Positions 42,638 through 51,907 of a DNA stretch of 64,000 nt are shown here, in pieces. Numbering within the stretch: position 1 is the stretch's first letter; each line of letters starts with the position of its first letter. The position numbers were made by a program, and so were the translations under genes. Origin of the DNA: a bacterium (GTDB lineage: Bacteria; UBP13; UBA5359); NCBI GenBank assembly GCA_028685295.1, contig JAQUEL010000001.1, forward strand, positions 36,081-100,080, written 5' to 3'. The notes under the pieces were generated by a model that did not search any database, was not told the DNA's origin, and worked only from the letters and a program-made list of their open reading frames with translations.

Positions 42638-43048
42638 TTGGCGCGGACAAAAGCTGCAGCAGCAGTAAAATATTATGGCACCGGGCGCCGTAAAGAGGCA
42701 ATTGCCAAAGTTTGGTTAATTCCCGGTACCGGCGAAATAACAGTTAACAATAAGCCGCTTAGAGATTACGTAGGGCGTGAAACGCTGGCTATGCTTGTTA
42801 AGCAGCCTTTGGTGGCAGTAGCTATGGCTGATAAATTCAATGTCGTTGCCAGGACGCTCGGTGGCGGTGTTGCTGGTCAGGCCGGCGCTATACGACATGG
42901 TATTGCCAGGGCGTTAGTCTCTTCCGATGAGGCATTACGAACGGTATTGCGTCGAGCAGGGTTTCTTACCAGAGATCCGCGTGAGAAGGAACGTAAAAAG
43001 TACGGCCTGAAGAGAGCTCGTAAAGCATTCCAATTCTCTAAACGATAA
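42638..43048 (+). CDS. rpsI: 30S ribosomal protein S9
   Basis: S9 reaches the P site of the 30S subunit with its basic C-terminal tail. The 136-residue protein shows [35 protein letters not shown] and the [16 protein letters not shown] tail. TTG 42638 is preferred because GAAGGAGTGG at 42621-42630 is spaced correctly for it; the in-frame TTG at 42632 is too close. A terminator follows. Confidence 0.96.
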   Translation: MARTKAAAAVKYYGTGRRKEAIAKVWLIPGTGEITVNNKPLRDYVGRETLAMLVKQPLVAVAMADKFNVVARTLGGGVAGQAGAIRHGIARALVSSDEALRTVLRRAGFLTRDPREKERKKYGLKRARKAFQFSKR

Positions 43049-43069
43049 AGAAAGAGACAGAGGACAATT

Positions 43070-43099
43070 AAAGGCCGCGTACGGAGTACGCGGCCTTTG
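43070..43099 (+). terminator. Terminator after rpsI
   Basis: A 13-bp stem AAAGGCCGCGTAC/GTACGCGGCCTTT with a 3-nt loop, followed by GTGCG rather than a T-run beyond the stem's own TTT. Confidence 0.75.
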
Positions 43100-43141
43100 T
43101 GCGGTTTCGGGCGATATGCAACATAAGATAGAAATGTCTCT

Positions 43142-43169
43142 CGGCATGCATCTTGCATGAGGCATGCCG
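43142..43169. repeat. Inverted repeat before the second NlpC/P60 gene
   Basis: CGGCATGC (43142-43149) and GCATGCCG (43162-43169) form a perfect 8-bp stem about 40 nt before the gene start. It lacks a T-run. It could be a regulatory hairpin; no known riboswitch core is visible. Confidence 0.45.
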
Positions 43170-43206
43170 GGTAAATTATTAAGTTCTGTTTTTAGGAGAA
43201 AATAAC

Positions 43207-43677
43207 TTGTCGCAGTTATGCATTAAAATATATATCGTTATAACCCTTATATTTATGACATACCCGCCCGCCTTTGGTGCTGGTGATTCGAGCCGTGCAG
43301 GGAAAGCCCCGAAAGACGGTAGATGCGATATCGTCACCTGGGCCAAACGCTGCCTGGGCAAACCTTATGTCTGGGGCGGCAACGGCAGGAAGGGCTACGA
43401 TTGTTCCGGTTTTGTCAGGGCTGCTTACAATCGTTATGGTCTAAGATTGCCCAGATCTTCAGCCGCGCAATACAGGGTTGGCACTTCGGTAAGCCGGAGC
43501 GCTTTACGCCCTGGAGACAGAGTCTTCTTCAGCACCTATCGACGTGGGCCGTCTCACGTCGGCATATATATAGGTAACGATAAATTCATCCACGCATCAT
43601 CCTCAAAACGACGTATCACCATAGACCGGTTATCATCTCGGTATTACAGGGCACGCTACATCGGCGCCAGGCGTTAG
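43207..43677 (+). CDS. Secreted NlpC/P60 family hydrolase
   Basis: A 156-residue exported peptidoglycan endopeptidase consisting of a signal peptide (about 1-23) and a single NlpC/P60 domain (about 38-155). The catalytic Cys is in [13 protein letters not shown] and the His in GPSHVGIYIG. It closely resembles the catalytic domain of the gene at 40220 but lacks LysM and SH3 parts, so binding to the wall must be weaker or through partners. The start is TTG 43207 after TTAGGAG. Confidence 0.9.
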   Translation: MSQLCIKIYIVITLIFMTYPPAFGAGDSSRAGKAPKDGRCDIVTWAKRCLGKPYVWGGNGRKGYDCSGFVRAAYNRYGLRLPRSSAAQYRVGTSVSRSALRPGDRVFFSTYRRGPSHVGIYIGNDKFIHASSSKRRITIDRLSSRYYRARYIGARR

Positions 43678-43757
43678 GCCCTATCCGGGCATAATAATTG
43701 CCTTTTAAATTACCGGCTAATAAATGATCCATATGTTGCTTTGAGGAGGAACTCCGG

Positions 43758-45092
43758 TTGCGTTATAAGACGTTTCCTCAGGGTATTCATCTCAGATACC
43801 ATAAGCAGGCAACCGCCGGTAAGCCGACAGTAACAGCTAAAGCACCTGCTGTAGCTGTAGTACCGCTGATTCAACATATCGGTGTCCCTTGTATTCCTCA
43901 AATAAACGTAGGCGACCATGTATTTATGGGGCAAAAGATCGGTGATGCCGAAGCTTTGATAACCGCACCGATACATTCGCCTATATCTGGAAAGGTGATG
44001 GCGCTGGAGGCGCGTCCTCACGTTATGCGACGAGACGTGTTGAGCGTAGTCATCGAAAACGATGGAGAGGATGAACTGTATCCGGATATAATGCCGTACC
44101 CTGACTGGGAACGCCTTGATCCTGACACACTTAGAAACATTATCAGGGAAGGTGGTATTGTCGGCATGGGCGGAGCTGCATTCCCAACGCATATCAAGCT
44201 GGCACCTCAATCTGATAAAAGCATCGATGCCGTACTTATTAATGGAGCAGAATGTGAAGATTATCTTACTGATGATAACTGCCTGATGGTAGAGCATCCT
44301 GAGTGGGTGATTGGCGGCGCCCGGATCATCTCTCATATACTCGGTAATGTTAAAATCGTTGTCGGTATTGAAGCTAATAAGCCAGATGCACTAGCGGCAA
44401 TAAGGCAAGCTGCCGGAGAGGGTGACGACATAAGCGTAATTGCTCTTGATACCAAATATCCACAGGGCGGAGAGAAACAGATGGTCAAAGCACTCCTGGA
44501 CAGAGAAGTGCCTTCAGGTGGTTTGCCGTCTGAAGTAGGAGTTGTGGTCAACAATGTAGCTACCGTTGCTAAAATTTTTGAGTTGATAACAACCGGGATG
44601 CCGCTGATATCCAGGGGAGTAACTCTTTCCGGGCCGGGTGTAAGTGCGCCCGGGAATCTGATTGCCCGTATTGGTACCAGTATGGAGGATCTTATAAGCG
44701 AATGCGGTGGTTATAAGGGAAAAATCGCTAAGGTCATTATGGGCGGCCCGATGACAGGCATATCTGTATTTACAACACTTGTAACTCTTACCAAGAGTAT
44801 AGGCGGCGTTGTGGTAATGCGGCATGAGGATATATGTCATGAGGACCCGGTGGTATGCATAAGATGCGCTCGTTGTGTGGATGCCTGTCCGGTTTATCTG
44901 ATGCCGATTTCTCTTTACCACTACTCTCGTTCTCTAAATTATGACCAAGCGGTGGAGGCATATGGATTGTTCGATTGCATCGAGTGCGGTTGCTGCTCTT
45001 ACGTATGTCCGGGCAGGTTACCGCTTATGGAATCGATAAAGCATGCCAAAGCTGAGATAAATAATAAAAGGCAAAAGCAGCATGGAAGGTGA
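43758..45092 (+). CDS. rnfC: Rnf complex subunit RnfC
   Basis: Peripheral NADH-facing subunit of the Rnf complex, which couples ferredoxin oxidation by NAD+ to Na+ or H+ export. The 444-residue protein has an N-terminal barrel-sandwich region, the NADH/FMN-binding fold with GGIVGMGGAAFPTHIKL, an SLBB-like region, and two C-terminal [4Fe-4S] motifs (CIRCARCVDACP and CIECGCCSYVCP). The start is TTG 43758 after GAGGAGGAAC. It is the first gene of rnfCDGEAB, the order used by acetogens such as Acetobacterium woodii. Confidence 0.95.
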   Translation: MRYKTFPQGIHLRYHKQATAGKPTVTAKAPAVAVVPLIQHIGVPCIPQINVGDHVFMGQKIGDAEALITAPIHSPISGKVMALEARPHVMRRDVLSVVIENDGEDELYPDIMPYPDWERLDPDTLRNIIREGGIVGMGGAAFPTHIKLAPQSDKSIDAVLINGAECEDYLTDDNCLMVEHPEWVIGGARIISHILGNVKIVVGIEANKPDALAAIRQAAGEGDDISVIALDTKYPQGGEKQMVKALLDREVPSGGLPSEVGVVVNNVATVAKIFELITTGMPLISRGVTLSGPGVSAPGNLIARIGTSMEDLISECGGYKGKIAKVIMGGPMTGISVFTTLVTLTKSIGGVVVMRHEDICHEDPVVCIRCARCVDACPVYLMPISLYHYSRSLNYDQAVEAYGLFDCIECGCCSYVCPGRLPLMESIKHAKAEINNKRQKQHGR

Positions 45093-45095
45093 AGA

Positions 45096-46064
45096 ATGGC
45101 TGATCCCTTATCAAGGGAGCTTATAGTCTCATCGGCACCTCATGTTAGAGGGCGGGATAATATACGTCGCATGATGTATGATGTCGCCATCGCTCTCATT
45201 CCAGCCGGTATTGCGGCAGTATATTTTTTTGGCCTGCGCAGTCTGCTCATCGTTCTCATCACCGTTGCCAGTGCACTGGGTGCTGAGGCGCTGATACAGA
45301 GGGCCATGGGAAGGCGTGTGACTATAACTGACGGTAGTGCTCTGGTAACAGCCGTTCTGCTTGCCTATAACCTGCCTCCGACCGTGCCGCTTTGGTTACC
45401 CTTTATCGGAGCGTCGATAGCTATCGGGCTCGGTAAAATGGTTTATGGCGGTTTGGGATACAATCCATTCAACCCGGCTCTGATATCCAGGACAATCTTA
45501 CTTGCGGCATGGCCCGTGCTTATGACCAGTTGGGTTGTTCCGTTCGATGCCGTCGCTACCGCCACGCCGCTTGCTGTGATTAAGATGGGAGATAATCTGC
45601 AGGCCGTCAAAGACCTGCTGCATGTTGACAGCAATCTATCGCTTTACCGGCAGATGTTTTGGGGGAACCATGGCGGTTGTCTTGGAGAGACATCTATTCC
45701 GGCCCTATTATTAGGTGGCGTATATCTTATGTATAGGCGTGTGATAACATGGCATATACCCATAACCTATGTATCGACAGTGGCAGTTACCGCCTTGCTT
45801 CTGGGGCGGGACCCCATCTTCCATCTTCTGGCTGGAGGGCTCATTCTAGGTGCTCTTTATATGGCTACCTGTCCGGTAACAACACCTGTTACTCCTCGGG
45901 GGAGGATATATTTCGGACTGGGGGCCGGATTGTTAACCATGCTGATAAGGGCTTTCGGTTCACTGCCGGAGGGGATTATGTATTCTATTCTATTGATGAA
46001 TGCGGCCACACCGCTGCTGGACAGATATACGCGGCCTCGCATTTACGGCAAGGGGGCGAGATGA
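45096..46064 (+). CDS. rnfD: Rnf complex subunit RnfD
   Basis: Membrane subunit with covalently bound FMN. The 322-residue protein has about nine to ten transmembrane helices. TDGSALVTAVLLAYNLPP and GLGYNPFNPALISR are characteristic. In other RnfD proteins FMN is attached to a threonine in an SGAT-type motif; the matching region here reads DAVATATPLAV, so Thr is available although the motif is divergent. The gene lies 3 nt after rnfC and overlaps rnfG by 4 nt. Confidence 0.94.
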   Translation: MADPLSRELIVSSAPHVRGRDNIRRMMYDVAIALIPAGIAAVYFFGLRSLLIVLITVASALGAEALIQRAMGRRVTITDGSALVTAVLLAYNLPPTVPLWLPFIGASIAIGLGKMVYGGLGYNPFNPALISRTILLAAWPVLMTSWVVPFDAVATATPLAVIKMGDNLQAVKDLLHVDSNLSLYRQMFWGNHGGCLGETSIPALLLGGVYLMYRRVITWHIPITYVSTVAVTALLLGRDPIFHLLAGGLILGALYMATCPVTTPVTPRGRIYFGLGAGLLTMLIRAFGSLPEGIMYSILLMNAATPLLDRYTRPRIYGKGAR

Positions 46065-46597
46065 AAGAGGTGATCAAGCTCGGTCTGGCATTGTTGGTGA
46101 TATGTGCCATAGCCGGATTGGCGCTGGGGCTTACATATAATATAACATTACCCAGGATAAAGGCACAGGAGGAAGCGGCCAGGCAAAGATTATACCGGAA
46201 TCTTCTTCCCGGGGCCGATATTTTCAAAGAGATTACAATCGGTACCCATAAATACCAGATGGGGTTGCTGCATGGCCAAAGGATAGGCGTGGTTTCTACT
46301 GTTACGGGCAAGGGCTATGGCGGTGACATTGTTATCGTAGTCGGCATAGACCAGGTAGGAAGGGTAACCGGGGTCAGTATCTTATCGCAAAATGAAACAC
46401 CAGGGTTAGGCAGCAAAGCGGCACAGCTACCCTTTCTCAGGCAGTATGCCGGTAAAGGTGCGGAAGAACTGAAATTGAGGGTAGATGGAGGAAAGATCGA
46501 TGCTGTAACTGCAGCCACAATAACTTCCAGGGCTGTGACAAGCGGGGTGAAGGGTGCGGTGGATCAGTATCTCCACGATAAAGAGAGGTTGAAATGA
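46061..46597 (+). CDS. rnfG: Rnf complex subunit RnfG
   Basis: Single-span membrane subunit carrying covalent FMN on the outer side. The 178-residue protein has one N-terminal helix (about 6-27) and an FMN-binding domain with KGYGGDIVIVVGID, NETPGLGSKA and the flavinylation region DAVTAATITSRAV. The usual SGAT reads TAAT, keeping the Thr. The frame is open far upstream inside rnfD, but ATG 46061 (ATGA-type overlap with the rnfD stop) matches the family start. Confidence 0.93.
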   Translation: MKEVIKLGLALLVICAIAGLALGLTYNITLPRIKAQEEAARQRLYRNLLPGADIFKEITIGTHKYQMGLLHGQRIGVVSTVTGKGYGGDIVIVVGIDQVGRVTGVSILSQNETPGLGSKAAQLPFLRQYAGKGAEELKLRVDGGKIDAVTAATITSRAVTSGVKGAVDQYLHDKERLK

Positions 46598-47217
46598 GAC
46601 CTATCGAAGATTTTAGCAACGGACTTTTCCGGGAAAACCCGACCTTCAGGCTTATTCTGGGAATGTGTCCTGCATTGGCGGTTACCACCGCCGCCATTAA
46701 CGGTCTCGGCATGGGTCTGGCCACTACTTTTGTGTTGGTATGCTCCAATACCATCATCTCTCTTTTACGTAAAGTTATCCCGGAGGATATAAGGATACCT
46801 GCCTATATCGTCGTGATTTCCAGTTTCGTAACGGTTGTTCAATTGGTAATGCAGGGGTTCGCTCCAGAACTATACGGCATTCTGGGAATTTTCGTTCCCC
46901 TTATTGTGGTCAATTGTATTATTCTGGCCAGGGCTGAGGCATTTGCCGGAAAATATGGTGTTGTGCGATCGGCAGCCGATGGCCTGGGGATGGGATTAGG
47001 ATTTACCTGGGCGCTTACTTTGCTGGGCGCTGTACGTGAAGTCATCGGTACCGGCAGTCTGTCCAATACATATCGGTTGTTTCTCATACCGCAGTTCTCT
47101 TTAAAAATTATCCGTGGGTTCTATGATCCGGCTTTGATAACGATCCTGGCTCCGGGAGCGTTTATCACGCTTGGTCTGATGATAGGCTTAATGAATCTTC
47201 TTACAAAGCATCGTTGA
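46594..47217 (+). CDS. rnfE: Rnf complex subunit RnfE
   Basis: Integral membrane subunit of about six helices, 207 residues, that together with RnfA forms the ion path and holds a membrane-embedded Fe-S cluster. Visible signatures are NPTFRLILGMCPALAVTT, IPAYIVVISSFVTVV and IVVNCIILARAEAFA, with Cys residues in the GMCPAL and VNCIIL half-helices as expected for the shared cluster. It overlaps rnfG by 4 nt. Confidence 0.95.
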   Translation: MRPIEDFSNGLFRENPTFRLILGMCPALAVTTAAINGLGMGLATTFVLVCSNTIISLLRKVIPEDIRIPAYIVVISSFVTVVQLVMQGFAPELYGILGIFVPLIVVNCIILARAEAFAGKYGVVRSAADGLGMGLGFTWALTLLGAVREVIGTGSLSNTYRLFLIPQFSLKIIRGFYDPALITILAPGAFITLGLMIGLMNLLTKHR

Positions 47218-47229
47218 GGTGAACAACGT

Positions 47230-47814
47230 ATGGATATCAGAGAGATAATGATTGTTATCATCAGTGCTGTTCTAATAAATAATTATGTCTTGCAGCGTTT
47301 TTTAGGTTGCTGTCCTTATCTGGGGGTATCCAAGCAACTGGAAACCGCTCTGGGCATGGGTATGGCCGTCACCTTTGTCATGGCTATAGCTTCAGCCTTT
47401 ACCTGGATAGTGCAACATTATATCCTGCTGCCGTTGGATCTAATTTTTCTGCAAACTATAGCCTTTATTCTGGTCATAGCTGCGCTTGTTCAATTTGTTG
47501 AGCTGGTGATCAGGAAAAGCAGCCCGACTTTATATCAGGCGCTGGGCATCTATCTGCCTTTAATAACGACCAATTGTGCTGTTCTTGGCGTGGCGGTAAT
47601 TAATATCAGAGCCGGTTACGGCTTTTTACCCAGTTTGGTTAACGGAACTGCAGCAGCAATAGGTTTTACCTTAGCTATAATATTGATGGCTGGAATAAGA
47701 GAGCGGATTGAATTGAGCGATGTCCCACCGGCCTTGCGTGGCGTACCGATAGCATTAATAACCGCCGGCCTTCTTTCTCTGGCATTCTTCGGATTTGCCG
47801 GCATGGTAAAATGA
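47230..47814 (+). CDS. rnfA: Rnf complex subunit RnfA
   Basis: Homologue and partner of RnfE in inverted topology; 194 residues, about six helices. [18 protein letters not shown] and [17 protein letters not shown] contain the cysteines that coordinate the membrane cluster with RnfE. It begins 12 nt after rnfE with a GAGGTG Shine-Dalgarno. Confidence 0.95.
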   Translation: MDIREIMIVIISAVLINNYVLQRFLGCCPYLGVSKQLETALGMGMAVTFVMAIASAFTWIVQHYILLPLDLIFLQTIAFILVIAALVQFVELVIRKSSPTLYQALGIYLPLITTNCAVLGVAVINIRAGYGFLPSLVNGTAAAIGFTLAIILMAGIRERIELSDVPPALRGVPIALITAGLLSLAFFGFAGMVK

Positions 47815-47872
47815 GGGCGGCAGTGGATATTGTGCGACGATGTGGTTATAATGGCATGAGGGGGCTGCACCG

Positions 47873-48685
47873 ATGAGTTCCAATATAATTTTATCGGTGG
47901 CTGTCCTAGCTGCGTTGGGCTTTATTCTAGGTGCCGGCCTGGCTTATGCCGCCAGAGCTTTTGCCATTACCAGAGATCCGCGCATTGATGCCGTGTTGGC
48001 GGAGTTGCCCGGCGCCAACTGTGGTGCCTGTGGCTATCCAGGATGCTCCGGGTATGCTGAAGCTCTCGTTATCGGCAGCGCTCTTATAACCGGGTGTCCG
48101 GTTTCCAGAAAGGAGGCCAGCGAACGTATAGCAGATATTATCGGGCAGGAAGAGAGAATGAACATTAACTCCGATAAACTGATATCGGTAGTCAAATGCT
48201 GTGGTAATAACAATACGTCTGCCAGGATCTTTAATTATTCCGGTCTGGAGGATTGCCGAGCTGCGACACGCTTTTACGATGGCCCTAAAAAATGCCGGCA
48301 TGGGTGCCTGGGTATGGGTACATGTATAAGCGTTTGTCCGTTTAACGCTATAACGATGTCTCCCCTCAAGTTACCTGTTATAGACAGAGATAGGTGTGCC
48401 GGATGCGGTCTATGCGTTGATGCTTGTCCAAGGCAAGTTATGGTCATGATGCCGGAAAGAAGCGGCATACAAGTGCTTTGCAATTCAGGAGAAGCGGCCA
48501 AAGCGGCACGGCAAGTTTGTAGCAAGAGCTGTATTAAGTGTCATAAATGCGCTAATATCTGTCCTGCCGAAGCTATCTTCTTTGATAATGGCCCGGCAAA
48601 GATCAATTTCGATTTATGCACTAATTGCGGGTTATGTGTGCAAGAATGCCCCGTAAAGTGTATTTACGAAACTAATAGAGGGTAG
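47873..48685 (+). CDS. rnfB: Rnf complex subunit RnfB, multi-cluster ferredoxin subunit
   Basis: Entry point for electrons from ferredoxin. The 270-residue protein has one N-terminal helix (about 5-25), the four-cysteine ANCGACGYPGCSGYAEAL domain, and then several [4Fe-4S] motifs (GTCISVCPFNAI, CAGCGLCVDACP, CIKCHKCANICP, CTNCGLCVQECP). That makes about five clusters, similar to the long RnfB of acetogens. It ends the rnf operon. Confidence 0.95.
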   Translation: MSSNIILSVAVLAALGFILGAGLAYAARAFAITRDPRIDAVLAELPGANCGACGYPGCSGYAEALVIGSALITGCPVSRKEASERIADIIGQEERMNINSDKLISVVKCCGNNNTSARIFNYSGLEDCRAATRFYDGPKKCRHGCLGMGTCISVCPFNAITMSPLKLPVIDRDRCAGCGLCVDACPRQVMVMMPERSGIQVLCNSGEAAKAARQVCSKSCIKCHKCANICPAEAIFFDNGPAKINFDLCTNCGLCVQECPVKCIYETNRG

Positions 48686-48717
48686 AATAAATATATATTA
48701 TCAAAAAGGGGTGTATT

Positions 48718-50142
48718 ATGCCGGCAAATATTGTCTTTGCGGGGATTGTACCACATCCACCACTGCTGATCCCGGCTGTGGGCGGAAAAAAGGTGGACGA
48801 CGTAGCTGCAACCGTTGCGGGTATGCAGGAGATGGTAAGACAGCTACATGGTTCCGGTGCTGAGACGGTTGTTATAATTACTCCTCACAGCCCTTATGTC
48901 GACAGCAGCATTACTGTTCTGGATCTGCCCGTTCTACAAGGAGATCTCTCCTCTTTTGGTGTTCCTGAAGCTGAGTATGAGATTGCAGGGGATAAGGAAT
49001 TGGCTGGAGAGATATTGAATCAGGCTAATTTGGCAAATGTAGCTGTAAATGGTGTTACTCCGGAAACGGTAAGTGCTGTCGTTTGGCCGACTCTGGATCA
49101 TGGAATATTAGTATTTCTGTACTATCTGCAGGAAGCAGGTTTACAGATCCCTATGGTAGCTCTTTCAATAGGTCTGGATACATCATATGAGGATCACTAC
49201 GTTATGGGAGAAGCTGTCCAGAAGGCCGCTATTGTTCTGGATCGGAAAGTTGCTTTCGTTGCCAGCGGAGATTTGTCTCACAGATTGACGTTATCGGCAC
49301 CGGCGGGATACAGCCCCAGAGCATATGAGTTCGATGAAGCCGTCATAGCGGCTCTGTTAAAAGCCGATCCTATTTCTCTGGTAACCATTGATCCGGATTT
49401 GCGTAAGGAGGCCGGGGAATGCGGTTATCGCTCAGCTATGGCGCTACTGGGAGCGGTCAACGGATTAGATGTTGAAGCTGTCAAACTTTCATATGAAGGG
49501 CCTTACGGCGTTGGATATCTGAATCTGTATTATCGCATTAAGGGCTTGAAGCCGAAACGAAACCTGGCCGCCGCTGTCTACAGTGCAGAGCGTTTCTCTG
49601 AAGATGCGGATATTATCAGAGGAAAGGAACTACTTACCTTAGCCAGATATGCAGTGGAAAGCTACGTTAATACAGGGGAGAAGCTTGATAATCCCAGCCG
49701 AATAGCTCCTCATTGGCAGCAGAGCAAGGCAGGAGCCTTTGTCTGTATAAAGCATGAGGGTGGATTGCGCGGATGCATAGGCACTGTTTATCCAACCGAG
49801 GAGAGCATTGCGGAAGAGGTGTGCCGTAATGCCATCAATGCCGCTGTTGCAGATCCTCGTTTTCCCGGCATAAGCCGGCACGAATTGTCCCGGTTGTCTT
49901 ATGCAGTAGATCTCCTCCATGAGCCTGAGCTCATATCCGGTCCGGAGGAACTGGATCCTGTTGTATATGGAGTTATCGTTAAAGCAGGTGCCAAAAGCGG
50001 CTTGCTGCTGCCCAATCTTGAGGGGGTTGATACGCCGGAACAGCAGATAGATATTGCCAGACGTAAAGCCGGTATACGAAATAACGAAGATATTCAGCTG
50101 TGGCGTTTCAAAGTGGATAGATACGAGGAATATCAAGATTGA
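48718..50142 (+). CDS. MEMO1-AMMECR1 fusion (AmmeMemoRadiSam system proteins B and A)
   Basis: The 474-residue protein joins a MEMO-like class III extradiol dioxygenase fold (about 1-270) to an AMMECR1 domain (about 295-470). MEMO features seen: VPHPPLLIPAVGG, ITPHSPYVD, LDHGILVFLYY and ASGDLSHRL, keeping the expected histidines. AMMECR1 has the invariant LRGCIGT motif. In other genomes these two accompany a radical SAM enzyme (AmrS) whose reaction is not well defined; no radical SAM gene lies next to this one. The gene begins 32 nt after rnfB with AAAAGGGG, so it may be cotranscribed with rnf. Confidence 0.9.
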   Translation: MPANIVFAGIVPHPPLLIPAVGGKKVDDVAATVAGMQEMVRQLHGSGAETVVIITPHSPYVDSSITVLDLPVLQGDLSSFGVPEAEYEIAGDKELAGEILNQANLANVAVNGVTPETVSAVVWPTLDHGILVFLYYLQEAGLQIPMVALSIGLDTSYEDHYVMGEAVQKAAIVLDRKVAFVASGDLSHRLTLSAPAGYSPRAYEFDEAVIAALLKADPISLVTIDPDLRKEAGECGYRSAMALLGAVNGLDVEAVKLSYEGPYGVGYLNLYYRIKGLKPKRNLAAAVYSAERFSEDADIIRGKELLTLARYAVESYVNTGEKLDNPSRIAPHWQQSKAGAFVCIKHEGGLRGCIGTVYPTEESIAEEVCRNAINAAVADPRFPGISRHELSRLSYAVDLLHEPELISGPEELDPVVYGVIVKAGAKSGLLLPNLEGVDTPEQQIDIARRKAGIRNNEDIQLWRFKVDRYEEYQD

Positions 50143-50167
50143 CCGTAACGGCGACTCAGTATAAAAT
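50139..50167 (+). promoter_or_regulatory. Promoter before the isochorismatase-fold gene
   Basis: TTGACC at 50139-50144 and TAAAAT at 50162-50167 with a 17-nt spacer. Transcription would begin near 50174, which supports GTG 50219 rather than ATG 50174 as the start of the next gene. Confidence 0.65.
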
Positions 50168-50218
50168 AGCTTTATGAGTTCGGTAATGATGCTCCATTGC
50201 ACGAAAGGAACAATCCGA

Positions 50219-50779
50219 GTGATTAAGCATATAAATAAGAATAGGGTTCTGCTGCTGGTGATCGATATGCAGGAGCAGCTGATGCCGGTTGTCTGTAATA
50301 GTATGGAAGTAATCGGCCAGGCTGAAAGAGCCGTAGCCGTTTTTCAGGCTTTAGATCTGCCGATAATGGTAACAGAGCAATACCCCAAAGGACTGGGAGC
50401 AACGGTCGCCAGGCTTCAGCCTTTTCTGAATCGATGCAACCTCTTTGAGAAAATGAGCTTTAGTTGCTGTGGCGAAGAGAGCTTCAGCAGGGCTCTTGAC
50501 GATTTAGGCAAAACGGATATAGTGATCGCTGGTGTGGAGGCACATGTCTGTGTGTTGCAGACGGCCCTTGATTTGACGGATAAGGGGTATAATCCGTATA
50601 TTATGGTGGATGCCGTTTCATCGCAGCGTGAGATGGATATGGATATCGCGTTGAAACGAGCGGAATCATCCGGGGTTGTTCTCACAACTGTGGAAAGCGT
50701 AATCTTTGAGATAATAAGAACGGCGGGAAGTAAGGAGTTTAAGGCATATCGCTCAGCTCTTGCTCGTCTTGTTCCATAA
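50219..50779 (+). CDS. Isochorismatase/nicotinamidase-fold cysteine hydrolase
   Basis: A 186-residue hydrolase with the full triad of the family: Asp in LLVIDMQEQLMP, Lys in FEKMSFSC and Cys in GVEAHVCVLQTALDL, the last also holding the cis-peptide region. The usual nicotinamidase metal motif DxHxxH is absent (sequence here goes from VTEQYPKGLG directly on), so this is more likely a general isochorismatase-like hydrolase (YcaC-type) of unknown substrate. GTG 50219 follows AAAGGAAC at 50201-50208. It precedes the BioD-like and pta genes by short gaps. Confidence 0.85.
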   Translation: MIKHINKNRVLLLVIDMQEQLMPVVCNSMEVIGQAERAVAVFQALDLPIMVTEQYPKGLGATVARLQPFLNRCNLFEKMSFSCCGEESFSRALDDLGKTDIVIAGVEAHVCVLQTALDLTDKGYNPYIMVDAVSSQREMDMDIALKRAESSGVVLTTVESVIFEIIRTAGSKEFKAYRSALARLVP

Positions 50780-50794
50780 ATAACTGGTGGTATT

Positions 50795-51883
50795 ATGGCT
50801 AAAAAAATCTTTGTTGCCGCTACTATGCGCAATGACGGCAAAACCATGCTTTCGTTGGGGCTTATATCGGCTCTACGGAAGAGAAATTTGCGTGTCGGTT
50901 TTATCAAGCCGGTGGGGCAACGTTATCTGGAGATCGACGGACATAAAGTAGACGAAGATTCCATTCTGGCAAAAGAGGTTTTCAATCTTGACGATGCCTT
51001 GTCGGATATGAGTCCCCTTGCGATAGCAAGGGGGTTTACCGAGGATTACATTGAATCCGGGAATTACAAGCCTTTGCGTGAGCGGATTATGGATTCCTAT
51101 GCCAGAGTGGCTGCCGGTAAAGACTTTGTTGTTGTAGAAGGTACGGGACATGCTGGTGTGGGCTCTGTTTTTGATCTATCCAACGCTACTGTTGCCGGAA
51201 TGCTTGGAGCAAAGGTAGTGATTGTCTCCCAGGGAGGCGTCGGCAGACCGATAGATGAGATAAGTCTTAGCTCAGCCTTATTCAAGCTTGAAGGTGTGGA
51301 TGTCATAGGCACGGTTATCAATAAGGTTTTACCGGCCAAGTATGAAAAAATCAGTCATTATCTGAGATTAGGTCTGGGGAGGAAGAATATAAGCCTGCTT
51401 GGATCGTTACCATATAATGATGTGCTCTCCAATCCTACTATAGATCAGATAGTGGAGGGGTTGGAGTGCGAAATTCTCAGCGGCAGCGAAGTCCTTAACA
51501 GAATGGTTAAGGATTTCTTCATTGGTGCCATGACCCCGCATCAGGCTTTGACCGTTATAAAGCCGGGCTCTTTGCTGATAGCGCCGGGAGATCGTGAAGA
51601 TATGCTTTTGGCGGCTATGATCAAGCATAATTTGTCAGATGAGCCTATGATCGCCGGGATACTCCTGACAGGCGGCATAATGCCGCATACTTCTATTCTG
51701 GATTTATTGAAGAAGGTTAACTTGCCTATTCTGGCTACGACAATGGATACGTATAAGGCAGCTTCGGCCATTAACGATCTAACGGTTAAGATACGCGGCA
51801 CAGACAGTGTAAAGATAGCACTCGCTGCTGAGATAATCGAGAGTTATATTAATGTTGATGCGCTTTTGGATTTATTGAATTAA
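50795..51883 (+). CDS. BioD-like/DRTGG-domain protein (phosphotransacetylase-associated)
   Basis: The 362-residue protein matches the N-terminal BioD-like plus DRTGG portion that in some bacteria is fused to phosphotransacetylase (long Pta). A P-loop-type segment ATMRNDGKTMLSLGL begins the BioD-like domain (about 1-200). The DRTGG domain covers about 215-330 (LLIAPGDREDMLLAAMI, LLTGGIMPHTSILDLL). It has no Pta catalytic domain; a separate pta lies 24 nt downstream. A role in controlling Pta in response to a nucleotide is a reasonable inference. Short gap of 15 nt from the upstream hydrolase. Confidence 0.85.
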   Translation: MAKKIFVAATMRNDGKTMLSLGLISALRKRNLRVGFIKPVGQRYLEIDGHKVDEDSILAKEVFNLDDALSDMSPLAIARGFTEDYIESGNYKPLRERIMDSYARVAAGKDFVVVEGTGHAGVGSVFDLSNATVAGMLGAKVVIVSQGGVGRPIDEISLSSALFKLEGVDVIGTVINKVLPAKYEKISHYLRLGLGRKNISLLGSLPYNDVLSNPTIDQIVEGLECEILSGSEVLNRMVKDFFIGAMTPHQALTVIKPGSLLIAPGDREDMLLAAMIKHNLSDEPMIAGILLTGGIMPHTSILDLLKKVNLPILATTMDTYKAASAINDLTVKIRGTDSVKIALAAEIIESYINVDALLDLLN

Positions 51884-51907
51884 GCGCAAAAGCATCGGGA
51901 GGTAAGA

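Noticed and set aside
45749-46060. Possible long N-terminal extension of RnfG
   Set aside because: The frame is open but reads through rnfD coding sequence with no homology; the family start at 46061 with a coupled overlap is better.
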